This document shows, in pieces, positions 27,568-36,951 of a stretch of DNA of 64,000 nt. The first letter of the stretch is position 1. Each line of letters begins with the position of its first letter. The position numbers were made by a program, and so were the translations under genes. The notes beneath the pieces are model-generated. The model was given only the letters and a program-made list of their open reading frames with translations. It was not told the origin of the DNA and ran no database searches. This stretch comes from JACDAE01 sp963717195 (GTDB lineage: Bacteria; Chloroflexota; Ktedonobacteria; Ktedonobacterales; Ktedonobacteraceae). The stretch spans positions 1 through 64,000 of the forward strand of contig CAVQVR010000012.1 in the NCBI GenBank assembly GCA_963717195.1, written 5' to 3'.

Positions 27568-30471
27568 CTAGGAAGCAGGAATCAATTGCCATTGCTGGTT
27601 CGTCGAGCTGCCTGCATTCCACTGAATGACTGCTGCACCCGCCGTGGTGGAAGCTCCGGCTACGTTCATGTACAGACCATTGCGGTCGTTGACCAGGTAG
27701 TAGTAACCGCTCCCGGTCCCAGCATCAACCAGTCGCCACCACTGATTGCTACTGGCAGTGGCAGCCCACTGATCTAATTGTGTACCAGCAGTGGTCGAAC
27801 TGTTAGGATTGTCCAACACCAGGCCGCTATTGCGATTAATGAGCTGGTAGGAGCCGTCACTTTGAGCAACGAGTTGCCATTGTTGATTAGAGCCTCCCGC
27901 GACAGGCCACTGGATGGCTAATGCTCCGTTGCTGGTGGAACTGCTTGTAATATCAAGCACCATGCCACTATTGCGATTCACGATGTAGTAGTAGCCCGAG
28001 AACGGACTGCCAGGAAGGGCAATCGAGACGCTGGTGCTGACACCCGCCTGTAACGAAATGACGCGTGCGAATGACCCTACTGGTGAAGCTGTCAGTGTTG
28101 CACTACTGGTGATGCTGCTGATGCCACGCCGACTGATCAGAGTAACATTTTGCGTGATATCCGATTTTAACGTCGCGTTCACCGTGAAGTTTGAGAAATT
28201 CCAACTCAACGAGTTGACAGTAACGCGGTTGCGCCCTTTTACATTATTGATAGTCCCTTGAGTGAGATAATCAGGGAGGGCAGGTAACAGTTCGGTGACC
28301 CCGGGCCGGGAGTAGGTGAGCATCTCCATCAAAATGGCGGGAATCGTGTTGGACGAATCGGCATTGTAGGTATCATAGTTCGGATAGTGAGAGGTCATCA
28401 AGCTGCGGAAGACGAACTTGCCAGCCAGGATGTTCAACAGCATCCTGGATACGTTGGTTCCGTCCTTTAGCCGTGCGTGTGCCAGTGCCCGGTGCAGATA
28501 GCCGTGTGCAGCTCCCTCTGGATTGCCCCGCAACTGTAAGGCTCTTTCAGCAGCCGGGATCAGCGTCGGGGTATCTTCGGGATTGATTTCATGTAGTGGC
28601 CAGACCGGGTAGAGATGGCTGACGTGGCGATGGTTATAGTTATCGTTAAGTGAGGGCCAGATCCACTCGGCCAGTGCACCATCACTGTTGACCCGGTACG
28701 GCGGAATTTTGGCGAGCAATGCTTTCCAACGCTGTATTCCCTGGCCCGATCCTTGCTCAACTCCCAGGATAGTTGCCACGTCGATGGCTGTTTGTAACGC
28801 GTGTTTCCCGGCAGCAACGTCCATGGTGGCATCAATTGTGGTTGGCACATTTGAGTTGGATGGGTTATTCTCCGGTGAATAGGAAGGAACAAAGATATAG
28901 TTGCCATTGGAATCGGTGTGCTTTAAGAAATCTTCGTAGAAGTAGGCTAACTGTTCGAGCCACGGCCATAACTGGTTTTTCAGGAATGTGGTATCTCCGG
29001 TGACCTGATAATGCTCATAGATGGGATACAATAGCCAGTCGGCTCCAGCGGTCCATGTCTCGCCGGGGAAGCCGGTATCGAAGTGAAATTCATAGCTATC
29101 CATGCCATCGGTACGTGATGGAGCAAAGATGCCACGGGTACCATAGATATTTTTGGCATTGGTCTGCCAGTTGGGTGCAATTTTGAAGATCATGTTGATG
29201 TATGCCTGCACCGCCTCCGGCATGTCTCCAATATTGCCCCCCGCCATTTGCAAATTGATGTTGGCGTCCGTCGTAAAATCATCGGACCAGGAGGCTCCCC
29301 AGGCTCCAATCCATAGTGCGGTCAGGCGCGGAGGAAAATAGCCACTCGAACTCAAGAAGTGATAGCGCCCGGCATCAAACATCTTTTCTAGCAGAGCAGG
29401 ATTAAGTGCGGATGTATTACTCAATTGCTTATTGATCAGATCTGTAGTTGCAAGGGCACGGTCGCTGGCACTGCCGTTAAAGTTGACTGACAGACGGTCG
29501 AAGATGGGTTGGTGAATGGCTGTATGTCGACTAAGTAACGTCGTATAACTGGTTGGCAGCTTGATGAGCGCATTCTGTAAGGAGTTATTGTTCCATTGAG
29601 TGGCCGTGGCGTAGCGATCTGTCTGGGTCAGCAGTAGCAGCGAGTTCGCATTGGAGATAGTAAGCGTTGTGCCACTAATGTTCTGTGAGCCGCCACTGAG
29701 GATCACCCAGGTGACTCCCTCATAGCCGGGATCGCTGGCACTGGAATCGTATTGAACGCGCAGATTGAGGAAGGTATGTCCACTGGAATCGGTATAGACG
29801 CGGTTGGAATAGACCAGACTGGAGGGGGCACCACTCAAAGCGCCGTTGAGCTGTAGCGAGACATTAAGCTTCCCGTTGGAGGGAGCTGGAAGGTACTGTA
29901 CCACCACGTTGTCGGCTCGTGAGACAAAGCTATTCCTGGTCCAATTTCCCAGATTGTCGCTCCACTGTACAATCACTTCGCCGGTTTCAAAATTGGTCGT
30001 GCGGTTATAATTAGAGATCGAGCCGTTGGTGGGAATGGTGAGCAGCATCTCATAGCCGGGATGAAAGGGTTGTGTCCAATGGAGTGTCCAGCCAGAGGCA
30101 AATTCAGTCTGAGCTGTAGAGTAATTGCCAGCGAGAAGATCACTTTGCACCTGAGGCAAGCGACTTGAGATAACGGGTGGTTGAAGATTAAGGCTTCCAT
30201 TCGGCTGCTCAAACTTGTGATCATTAAAGATTGCCGTTTCGTTGAGAGGGTTACCATAGACCATAAGACCATAGCGTCCATTGCCACTGAGGAAGGCATC
30301 GGTCCAACTGCTGGCTGGTTGAGAGTCATGGATGCCTCGCGTCACGGTGGCCGCAAATGCAATTTCAGAGAGTTGAGGAGAGAAGTTTTCGAGCGCCCCT
30401 CCAACCGCCGCAAATGCGGTGGCACTGGCTGAGAGTTCTAAAAATCGACGACGATTTATATGTCTTTGCAT
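27568..30471 (-). CDS. Tat-exported glycoside hydrolase family 95 enzyme with ricin-type lectin domain
   Basis: A 967-residue secreted enzyme. The N-terminus NRRRFLELSASATAFAAVGG is a twin-arginine signal. The GH95 body starts at GIHDSQPASSWTDAFLSGNGRYGLMVYG and includes FTTDANINLQMAGGNIGDM, the SYSPENNPS block, and the RHVSHLYPVWPLHEINPE block of the (alpha/alpha)6 barrel. Family members are alpha-L-fucosidases or alpha-L-galactosidases acting on plant or host glycans. Residues from about 830 form a ricin B trefoil with QQWQLV, NQWWRLV and QQWQLIPAS (QxW repeats). It sits near a PL4-like lyase, suggesting plant-polysaccharide use. Intact gene, AAGGA before the ATG. Confidence 0.9.
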   Translation of the reverse strand: MQRHINRRRFLELSASATAFAAVGGALENFSPQLSEIAFAATVTRGIHDSQPASSWTDAFLSGNGRYGLMVYGNPLNETAIFNDHKFEQPNGSLNLQPPVISSRLPQVQSDLLAGNYSTAQTEFASGWTLHWTQPFHPGYEMLLTIPTNGSISNYNRTTNFETGEVIVQWSDNLGNWTRNSFVSRADNVVVQYLPAPSNGKLNVSLQLNGALSGAPSSLVYSNRVYTDSSGHTFLNLRVQYDSSASDPGYEGVTWVILSGGSQNISGTTLTISNANSLLLLTQTDRYATATQWNNNSLQNALIKLPTSYTTLLSRHTAIHQPIFDRLSVNFNGSASDRALATTDLINKQLSNTSALNPALLEKMFDAGRYHFLSSSGYFPPRLTALWIGAWGASWSDDFTTDANINLQMAGGNIGDMPEAVQAYINMIFKIAPNWQTNAKNIYGTRGIFAPSRTDGMDSYEFHFDTGFPGETWTAGADWLLYPIYEHYQVTGDTTFLKNQLWPWLEQLAYFYEDFLKHTDSNGNYIFVPSYSPENNPSNSNVPTTIDATMDVAAGKHALQTAIDVATILGVEQGSGQGIQRWKALLAKIPPYRVNSDGALAEWIWPSLNDNYNHRHVSHLYPVWPLHEINPEDTPTLIPAAERALQLRGNPEGAAHGYLHRALAHARLKDGTNVSRMLLNILAGKFVFRSLMTSHYPNYDTYNADSSNTIPAILMEMLTYSRPGVTELLPALPDYLTQGTINNVKGRNRVTVNSLSWNFSNFTVNATLKSDITQNVTLISRRGISSITSSATLTASPVGSFARVISLQAGVSTSVSIALPGSPFSGYYYIVNRNSGMVLDITSSSTSNGALAIQWPVAGGSNQQWQLVAQSDGSYQLINRNSGLVLDNPNSSTTAGTQLDQWAATASSNQWWRLVDAGTGSGYYYLVNDRNGLYMNVAGASTTAGAAVIQWNAGSSTNQQWQLIPAS

Positions 30472-30792
30472 GGAGATTCCTTTCGCCTTTGGATCTATTT
30501 CCCTATCTGGTTCAAGAGCGTCTTTGCGTTGCGGCTACTATCATTGTCGCACCACAGGGTTTCTGTCTCATCAGCCCCGATATTCTGTATACAAAATTCA
30601 GAATACACTTTATATGGGCAAAAGTCAATAGGATGAGGCTATCAAGTCCATGGCTTGTGAATTATCTGCCTTGGCAGTTTGTCGGAGAGAAGCAGGTTAC
30701 CCCTCGTGTAAATCCCAATATTCTGCTGGCGAAAATTGCAAGAGAAATAAAGACAAAATCTTGACCGGTTTGCGCACTTCTGGTAATGGAAG
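30472..30792. other. Intergenic region upstream of the tRNA/tuf promoter
   Basis: No supported gene was seen in this stretch. It separates the 5' end of the minus-strand GH95 gene from a plus-strand promoter and should carry the GH95 promoter. Confidence 0.5.
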
Positions 30793-30821
30793 TTGACAAA
30801 TAACAAAATAGATGTTATAAT
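30793..30821 (+). promoter_or_regulatory. Consensus sigma-70 promoter
   Basis: TTGACA (30793-30798), a 17-bp spacer and TATAAT (30816-30821) match the housekeeping consensus exactly. The next plus-strand features are the tRNA-like gene at 30990 and the EF-Tu gene at 31297. Confidence 0.8.
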
Positions 30822-30989
30822 GTCAAGTATAGCAATGGGCAGAGCCAATAGCGTCGAGAGGAGAGCGTGTCTTATAGGTTCTACAGAGATCTGTTAGGAA
30901 CAGGGATATGCAGCTCTTTTAATGAAGGTGTGAGTCCTTCGCTGTCCGATCTGATACCGAGCCATAAAGAAGGATGGTAGGTACCATTT

Positions 30990-31065
30990 ACCCGTGTAGC
31001 GCAGCGGTAAGCGCACTGTCTGAGAAAGACAGAGGTGATGGGTTCGACTCCCATCATGGGTGCCA
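30990..31065 (+). tRNA. tRNA-like gene with non-canonical anticodon loop
   Basis: The 76-nt sequence folds as a full cloverleaf: acceptor ACCCGTG/CATGGGT, D stem GCGC/GCGC, anticodon stem CTGTC/GACAG, five-base variable loop, T arm ATGGG-TTCGACT-CCCAT, discriminator G and encoded CCA. The anticodon loop reads TGAGAAA, so the universal U33 is a G and the isotype cannot be read safely (positions 34-36 would be AGA). Either a loop base is wrong in this sequence, or the tRNA is unusual. Confidence 0.75.
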
Positions 31066-31296
31066 GTGGTTTCTGAGATGATCTGCATACAGGATAGCGT
31101 TTCCTGCATGCTGTTTCGTTGCGCGAAAAGCAGTGCCTTTGTTTCCTGATGCTTTTCTGCCATCTTCATATTGCTCCTCTTTTCTTGTGTTTCAACCTAT
31201 CAGATAGAAGATAGCTATTGATCTTTTCTCATTGCTAATGAAACTGTTAGTGTTGCATGACCAGACTATTGCAGACGGAAGGAGTTAAAGAAGAAC

Positions 31297-32504
31297 ATGG
31301 TAAAGCGGAAATTCGAGCGGATCAAGCCACATGTAAATATCGGCACAATTGGTCACATTGACCATGGTAAGACGACCCTCACAGCAGCGATCACCAGAGT
31401 GTTAGCCGCCGCTCAGCTTGCCAGATATACGGCCTTTGACCAGATCGATAAGGCCCCTGAGGAGCGTGAGCGTGGAATCACTATTGCAATCGCGCATCTG
31501 GAGTATGAGACTGAGAAGCGGCATTATGCCCACATCGACTGTCCTGGGCACGCTGATTATATTAAGAACATGATCACCGGGGCCGCTCAGATGGACGGAG
31601 CAATTCTGGTAGTTAGCGCCCCTGATGGCCCGATGCCTCAGACGCGCGAACACGTGCTGCTGGCCCGGCAGGTAGAGGTACCAGCGATGGTTGTCTTCCT
31701 CAATAAAGTGGACATGATGGAAGATGAGGAACTCCTCGAACTGGTCGAGCTTGAGGTGCGTGAGCTGCTCTCTAAAATCAGTTTCCTGGTGACGAGGCAT
31801 CTGTCATTCGTGGTTCGGCACTCAAAGTCTTACAGAGCAAGGGGGATCTCTCGCGCAGCGATCCAGATGCCAGATGCATCTGGGAATTGATGGATGCGGT
31901 GGATACTGCGATCCCAACTCCCATCCGGACGATAGACAAGCCTTTTCTGATGTATGTGGAAAACGTCTACAGTGTTCCAGGCCGTGGGACCGTTGCGACC
32001 GGGCTCATTGAACGTGGCACCATACAAGTAGGCGAGAAGGTAGAGATTGTAGGTATGAAGGAACAGAGCCGTTCAGCGGTCGTTACCGGGTTGGAAATGT
32101 TTCATCAAACGCTGGAGCAGGGAGGGATTGCTGGTGACAATGTTGGCTGTCTACTGCGTGGAATCGCTCCTACTGACATCGAGCGTGGACAGGTGCTGGC
32201 CAGGCCGGGATCGATCAAGCCACATAAAACCATCACGGTACAGGTGTACGCACTCTCCAAAGAAGAGGGAGGACGTCATGGTCCATTCTTCAGCGGCTAT
32301 CAGCCCCAGTTCTATATGCGCACCACCGATGTGACGGGAACGATCAAGCTGCCAGAGGACTTAACAATGGTCATGCCGGGAGATACCATTGAGATGACGG
32401 TAGATTTGCACCAACCGGTCGCCATGGAAGAGGGAGTGAAGTTTGCGATCCGTGAGGGTGGTCATACCGTTGGTGCTGGCTTCTGCACAGGCATCATCGA
32501 ATAG
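31297..32504 (+). pseudogene. tuf: Elongation factor Tu paralogue, frameshifted
   Basis: EF-Tu carries aminoacyl-tRNA to the ribosome. The first frame has G1 GHIDHGKTT, switch I ERERGITI, G3 DCPGHADYIKNMITGAAQMDGA and G4 NKVDMM. One base is missing near 31776 (SK-YQFPGDEASVIRGSALK in the next frame), and the rest runs from WELMDAVDTAIPTP to GGHTVGAGFCTGIIE at 32504. Restored length is about 402 residues. It differs from usual EF-Tu at well-kept sites: GITIAIAH where most have GITINTAH or a close form, and GGHTVGAG for GGRTVGAG. It therefore looks like a divergent paralogue. It follows the tRNA-like gene by 231 bp. GGAG precedes the ATG. Confidence 0.85.
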
Positions 32505-32663
32505 CTTTCGCGCGTAACGAGCTACAAGAATCAATGCGGAGATTTCCTGGCTGAGGGTGAGCGTTGTACCTCGACCAGCAACCGCAATGTGGCGGACGCC
32601 CTCACCTGGTCAGGCCATCGCTGGCCATTTCGTCGATATTGGCGCTCTATACTGACCCTTGAT

Positions 32664-32722
32664 GCATTTACCAATGGCGGAGACTAGCCAGGTCTTTTTC
32701 CAGTCTCGCCATTGGTAAATGC
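32664..32722. repeat. 59-bp palindrome after tuf
   Basis: GCATTTACCAATGGCGGAGA at 32664 pairs with the sequence ending ATTGGTAAATGC at 32722; 21 of 22 positions match around a T-rich loop (CTTTTTCC). It may terminate the tuf transcript. Confidence 0.75.
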
Positions 32723-32780
32723 AACTTGGCTTAACTCACCGTAATCCGATCGATGGGTCCATAGAAAAGAGGCTATTGCA

Positions 32781-32935
32781 GGGCTTGTGAATTCTCCGCC
32801 CTCCTCGCGCCTGCGGCGCTCGCAAACGTTTTTATGGTGTGTTTTTCGGGCTCAGCCCGAAAAACACACCATAAAAACCCCAAAAGGCCCGCGCAACGGG
32901 CCTAAACGCAGAGAAAAACGCTAATTCACAAGCCC
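32781..32935. repeat. Nested palindromic element, second copy
   Basis: Outer inverted ends GGGCTTGTGAATT / AATTCACAAGCCC lie at 32781-32793 and 32923-32935. A perfect 25-bp stem with a 1-nt loop lies at 32828-32878. The left shoulder CTCCTCGCGCCT...CGCAAACG matches the shoulder of the element at 5017-5196, while stems and ends differ. Confidence 0.75.
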
Positions 32936-33020
32936 TGGAGTCTATTGTCAAATGGGTTTACAAAATATCCTGAAATGTGTATGCTACGATCAATACGTTT
33001 CTCTATGGAAGGAGATAAAG

Positions 33021-34937
33021 ATGTCAATAAGACGGCTCCCTATGGTTCTTTATTTTGGTCTACTGATTGGTCTATCAGGTTCGTTTGTGGGCCTGGCAAA
33101 ACCTGCAACGGCTGCAACGACCCCGACGACCTGCGCCACTGATACTACGACGGCTATTACGGCAACCAATGGCCTTGTCGCATTCACCCTCACCAAAGGT
33201 TCCGGCAACATCACCTCATTGCAACTTCGCGGCCAGGAGTTGCTTGGCAATGGCGGTGTGGCCTATTGGGATATGAATGATAGTGCCTTCGGGGTCTTTA
33301 ATCTTGGCTCCAGTGATGCAGCGAATACGACGTATGCAGTAGCCTGCCCTGCAAACGGAAGCTTCATCGATGTATCCATCACCCACCAGGGATCGAGTGT
33401 GGAACCGATGAGCATCTCGCAACACTACATCTTGCAACCAGGCATACCTGCGATCCATCTATTTACTGTTATCAGCCACAGTAGCTCACTGGCCAGCGAC
33501 ACTGTTGGCCAGTTTCGTTTTGTGATGCGTGGTGATCCAACGATATTTACTAATGCATCGGTCGAGGATGATCCTGTTGGACCCGCCTGGCGACAGGGCG
33601 CTTCGACTTTTCCCACTCCCCAGCAAATTGCCCAGGCACCCGAGGCACAGGATGCGACCTATGATTTGCAGGGCCTGAACTCGGCCTATCCCAAACGGTA
33701 CTACACCAAATATGACTGGTCGGTCTACTACCGCAATCATGTGCTGCATGGATTGTATGGCAACGGCTACGGAGCCTGGATGACAATGGAGCACAACGAG
33801 TCTTTCAATGGCGGCCCCACTCACCAGGATCTGACGGTTCATCAAACCAATACAACACCAGTATTATTGAACATGGAGCAGTCAACACACTTCGGTGGCC
33901 CCCCTATTGTCGCAACTGGCGATTGGAGTAAAACGTATGGACCCTATCTCCTCTATCTCAATACAGGCACTGATGGCATAACCTTGCGCAACGATGCACT
34001 CAAATATACCAACCCTACATGGGATCAAGCATTCTACGATACTCTGGGCATTCCGGGCTATGCTACCAGCAGTCAGAGGAGCACCGTTACCGGGAAAGTG
34101 ACGCTCTCTGACGGTAATACGATGTCTGGGTCTACTGTTGTGCTCTCCGACAATGAAACGGATTTTACGCGTACCTGGCAAGGATATCAGTATTGGGCAT
34201 CGGTAAACGCAGATGGCACCTTTCGTATCCCTGGTGTACGTCCTGGTACGTATCGGCTCTCGGTTTATCGATCACGTTACTTTGGGGATTTCCAGATGGA
34301 CAACGTTACTGTTCCATCTGCAACCACCTACACGCTCCCTCCACAGGTGTGGACTCCTCTGACGTTCGGACAACAGATCTGGCAAATTGGAGAACCGGAT
34401 CGTACCTCGACTGAATTTATGAACGGCGCGAACTTCCGCAACTATGGAAACTACCTCCTGTTCCCACAGCAATTCCCTAATGGTGTCGACTATGTGGTAG
34501 GTCAGAGTCATGCCTCAACCGGCTGGAACTATACCCAATACCAGGTATATAATAGGGTAAGGCTACCTGATTGGAAAGTGCAATTCAACCTGGCACGTAC
34601 GCCAACGACAGGGAGCATCGCAACCCTTACCATCGCTCTTGCCGGCTGGTCGCTTGATATACCAGGGGTGCCTGCTGGAACGCCTCCCCAGCCGGGAAGT
34701 CTGACCGTTATTGTAAACGGTGTCAAACTGCCTGCATGGGTTTTTCCAGCCGATGCTCCTGATTCGGCATCCTATCGCAGTGGTGCCTCTGGTGATTATC
34801 ACCTCAACTATATCCAATTCTCGGCCTCATCGTTGCTCACCGCTGGCACCAACACGCTGGCCTTCCGCCTCAATGATGGCTCAACAACGGCATTCAATAA
34901 TGCGCAGTACGATGCACTGCGTTTTGAAATGAATTGA
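33021..34937 (+). CDS. Secreted rhamnogalacturonan lyase-like protein (PL4-type)
   Basis: GAAGGAG precedes the ATG at 33021, giving 638 residues with a signal peptide (LYFGLLIGLSGSFVGLAKPATAA). The layout matches PL4 rhamnogalacturonate lyases: an N-terminal beta-sandwich (ATNGLVAFTLTKGSGNITSLQ, then DWSVYYRNHVLHGLYGNGYGAW), a central FnIII-like domain (TVTGKVTLSDGNTMSGSTVVL...RPGTYRLSVYR), and a C-terminal CBM-like domain starting IWQIGEPDRTSTEFMNG. Such enzymes cut pectin backbone by beta-elimination outside the cell. With the GH95 enzyme this suggests growth on plant matter. The gene is intact. Confidence 0.85.
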   Translation: MSIRRLPMVLYFGLLIGLSGSFVGLAKPATAATTPTTCATDTTTAITATNGLVAFTLTKGSGNITSLQLRGQELLGNGGVAYWDMNDSAFGVFNLGSSDAANTTYAVACPANGSFIDVSITHQGSSVEPMSISQHYILQPGIPAIHLFTVISHSSSLASDTVGQFRFVMRGDPTIFTNASVEDDPVGPAWRQGASTFPTPQQIAQAPEAQDATYDLQGLNSAYPKRYYTKYDWSVYYRNHVLHGLYGNGYGAWMTMEHNESFNGGPTHQDLTVHQTNTTPVLLNMEQSTHFGGPPIVATGDWSKTYGPYLLYLNTGTDGITLRNDALKYTNPTWDQAFYDTLGIPGYATSSQRSTVTGKVTLSDGNTMSGSTVVLSDNETDFTRTWQGYQYWASVNADGTFRIPGVRPGTYRLSVYRSRYFGDFQMDNVTVPSATTYTLPPQVWTPLTFGQQIWQIGEPDRTSTEFMNGANFRNYGNYLLFPQQFPNGVDYVVGQSHASTGWNYTQYQVYNRVRLPDWKVQFNLARTPTTGSIATLTIALAGWSLDIPGVPAGTPPQPGSLTVIVNGVKLPAWVFPADAPDSASYRSGASGDYHLNYIQFSASSLLTAGTNTLAFRLNDGSTTAFNNAQYDALRFEMN

Positions 34938-34960
34938 TCATAGAGGTCATCGCTGTAAAA

Positions 34961-34985
34961 GCCGGACGCCTTCAAGGCATCCGGC
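34961..34985 (+). terminator. Hairpin after the PL4-like gene
   Basis: GCCGGACGCCTT and AAGGCATCCGGC form a stem of 11-12 bp about 25 bp after the stop. No T run follows, so it may act as an mRNA 3' end or an imperfect terminator. Confidence 0.5.
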
Positions 34986-35120
34986 AACCATGTTTAGCAA
35001 GAAGGGCAATGTCTGCTCTGCTTACTTAGCTGTGCGCCCTTTCATTGTTGTGCTTGTCTTTTTGAGACTATTCTAGAACAGAACAACCCGTCATTTGTTT
35101 GCAGGAAAGGAAGCGGAGAG

Positions 35121-35591
35121 ATGTATCAGACCGTTGTCAGCCATGTTCATCTCAAAGTGAGTGATTTGAACCGTGCGATTGCATTCTATACCCAGTTTTT
35201 TCATCTTACGGTTGTTGAGCGCGTCGGAGACGACTACGCGTTTCTGACAGGAAGTGCCGTTCACCACGAAATCGCCTTACAAAACGTTGGACCTGGCGCA
35301 CCACATCCTCATTCCTCGGGGATCGGTCTCTACCACGTCGCCTTTGAGGTGCCAGATCGCCATTCGCTGGCTCTGGCATATCAAGCATTGCATGACGCTG
35401 GCGTCTCTGTGGCGTTGGTCGATCACCTTATTAGCTGGGCGCTGTACTTCAATGATCCCGATGGTAATGGTCTGGAGCTGTTCTGGGACAGCCGCCAGGA
35501 GCCGGGTGGCAGAGCTTTGTGGCGAGGCGAGAATATCCCGTTGCCGGAAGAAAAGCTGCTTGCAGCACTCACCGAAGGAGGCAAGGACTGA
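35121..35591 (+). CDS. VOC-family protein (glyoxalase / extradiol dioxygenase-like)
   Basis: AAAGGAAGCGGAG precedes the ATG. The 156-residue protein has the two beta-alpha-beta-beta-beta modules of the VOC fold: HVHLKVSDLNRAIAFYTQFFHL near the N-terminus and IGLYHVAFEVPDRHSL later, then ALYFNDPDGNGLELFWD. The metal ligands His (HVHLKV), His (LYHVAF) and Glu (GLELF) are in place, so a metal-dependent dioxygenase or lyase is likely. Its stop overlaps the next start (TGATG). Confidence 0.85.
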   Translation: MYQTVVSHVHLKVSDLNRAIAFYTQFFHLTVVERVGDDYAFLTGSAVHHEIALQNVGPGAPHPHSSGIGLYHVAFEVPDRHSLALAYQALHDAGVSVALVDHLISWALYFNDPDGNGLELFWDSRQEPGGRALWRGENIPLPEEKLLAALTEGGKD

Positions 35592-35803
35592 TGCCAATTG
35601 TGCGTATTGACCTGCTGGAGGGACGGTCCTCATCCGTAAAAGCTGAGCTGATGGTACAGGTAACGAATGCTGTCGTCACCACACTGGGTGTAGACGCTGA
35701 GCAAGTACAAGTGGTGCTCTACGAGATTCCTTTGGAGCATTGGTCTGTTGGAGGAAAAACCAAAGCGGAGTCCACACGACAGCATTTGACGGAGGAGCGC
35801 TAA
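35591..35803 (+). CDS. 4-oxalocrotonate tautomerase-like protein
   Basis: This 70-residue protein starts MPIVRIDLLEGRS, so Pro becomes residue 1 after Met removal, the catalytic base of the family. The RSSSVKAELMVQVTNAVVTTLG helix and VQVVLYEIP strand follow. Members tautomerise or dehalogenate small acids and assemble as hexamers. The start overlaps the VOC stop and its own stop overlaps the esterase start, so the three are translationally coupled. Confidence 0.85.
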   Translation: MPIVRIDLLEGRSSSVKAELMVQVTNAVVTTLGVDAEQVQVVLYEIPLEHWSVGGKTKAESTRQHLTEER

Positions 35804-36468
35804 TGGAAAGCCGAGCGCATACACTGGTGTATCTTGTTCGTCGACCGCAGGTTGAAACCGCGAGACCACCATTGCTGTTCCTGCTGCATGGTGTTGGGAG
35901 TAATGAGCGTGACCTGTTTGGTCTGATCTCTTCGCTTGATGCACGATTTCTCATTCTGAGTCTTCGTGCTCCTTATGTAGTAGGGCCGGAAAGCTACGCC
36001 TGGTTCCAGGTTACCTTTACGCCGGAGGGACCTGCCATCAATCCTACACAGGCGGAGGCAAGCCGTACGAAGCTCATTGCCTTTCTGCAAGAGATGGTCG
36101 TGACATATCATGCTGATCCGCACCAGGTCTATCTGATGGGGTTCAGTCAGGGGGCGATTATGAGTGCAAGTGTGGCACTGACTCACCCAGAACTGGTTGC
36201 AGGCGTTGTTCTGATGAGTGGACGCATCCTGCCGGAGGTACAACCGCTCATTGCCCCTTCAGAGAAATTGCAGGGTCTTCCGTTCCTGGTGGTTCATGGA
36301 ACGACTGACAGAGTGCTTCCTCTTGCGTATGCGCATGCCAGTCGTGCACTCCTTTCATCTCTTTCTGTAGCGTTGACCTACCATGAGTATGCGATGGGTC
36401 ACGAGGTCCGTCCAGAGAGTCTTGCCGATGTGACGGCCTGGCTGAGCCAGCATCTGGACAGTGCATAA
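35803..36468 (+). CDS. Alpha/beta hydrolase, phospholipase/carboxylesterase family
   Basis: The 221-residue product has LLFLLHGVGSNERDLFGL near the N-terminus (oxyanion region), the nucleophile motif GFSQGA, HGTTDRVLP with the acid Asp, and GHEV with the catalytic His: a complete triad in the usual order for YpfH/Acot-type carboxylesterases. The ATG overlaps the tautomerase stop. A cytosolic esterase acting on small esters is inferred, in one operon with the VOC and tautomerase genes. Confidence 0.88.
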   Translation: MESRAHTLVYLVRRPQVETARPPLLFLLHGVGSNERDLFGLISSLDARFLILSLRAPYVVGPESYAWFQVTFTPEGPAINPTQAEASRTKLIAFLQEMVVTYHADPHQVYLMGFSQGAIMSASVALTHPELVAGVVLMSGRILPEVQPLIAPSEKLQGLPFLVVHGTTDRVLPLAYAHASRALLSSLSVALTYHEYAMGHEVRPESLADVTAWLSQHLDSA

Positions 36469-36487
36469 CGAGACAAGGAGTAGATGC

Positions 36488-36921
36488 ATGGCAACCAATT
36501 TACGAGTGAACGACCAGTTTCCCGACTTCTCTTTGCCAGATCAGCAATCGGACGTCCAACCCTTGATGAGCTACGGCATGACCTGCGAACAATCATGAAG
36601 CAACGCGCTGATTATTGCTATGAAGCCTACGATACGCCTGAAGTACGGCAGGTGCGTATTCCACAGCAAGAATGGATCAATGGTTCACTTTCATTAGGGG
36701 CAAATGGTCTGCTAGTCGCGCAGGGTATCGTGCGTTGGTTTGATAGTGCTGCTGGCATTGGCATGATTGCACGAGCAGAAACAGGTGAAGATGTCTTTTT
36801 CCATTTTACGGCCATTCCAGGGCAGGGCTATCGTATGATCCGCGCTGGGACCCCAGTGAAATTTGAAGTGGTTGAGAGCAGAGCAGGGACAACTGCCCGG
36901 AACATTCAATGGCAATTTTAA
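36488..36921 (+). pseudogene. Cold-shock-domain protein joined to a peroxiredoxin-like N-terminus, frameshifted
   Basis: AAGGAG precedes ATGs at 36484 and 36488. The 36488 frame reads MATNLRVNDQFPDFSLPDQQ, a peroxiredoxin-type opening (DQFPDFSLPD), but has no CxxC or catalytic Cys and stops near 36598. The other frame, open from 36484 to 36921, has DELRHDLRTIMKQRADYCYEAYDTP and then a cold-shock domain: GIVRWFDSAAGIGMIARAETGEDVFFHFTAI, with RNP1-like and RNP2-like (VFFHFT) motifs. A frame change near 36575 would join them. Either a remnant fused to a CSD or a normal lineage-specific chimera is possible. It follows the esterase by 16-20 bp. Confidence 0.6.
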
Positions 36922-36951
36922 TATTCCCGAAAGGAAGAAAGAAACGAGAAG

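Noticed and set aside
30894..31169. 91-codon minus-strand frame over the tRNA-like gene
   Set aside because: It is antisense to a cloverleaf and typical of spurious frames over tRNA genes.
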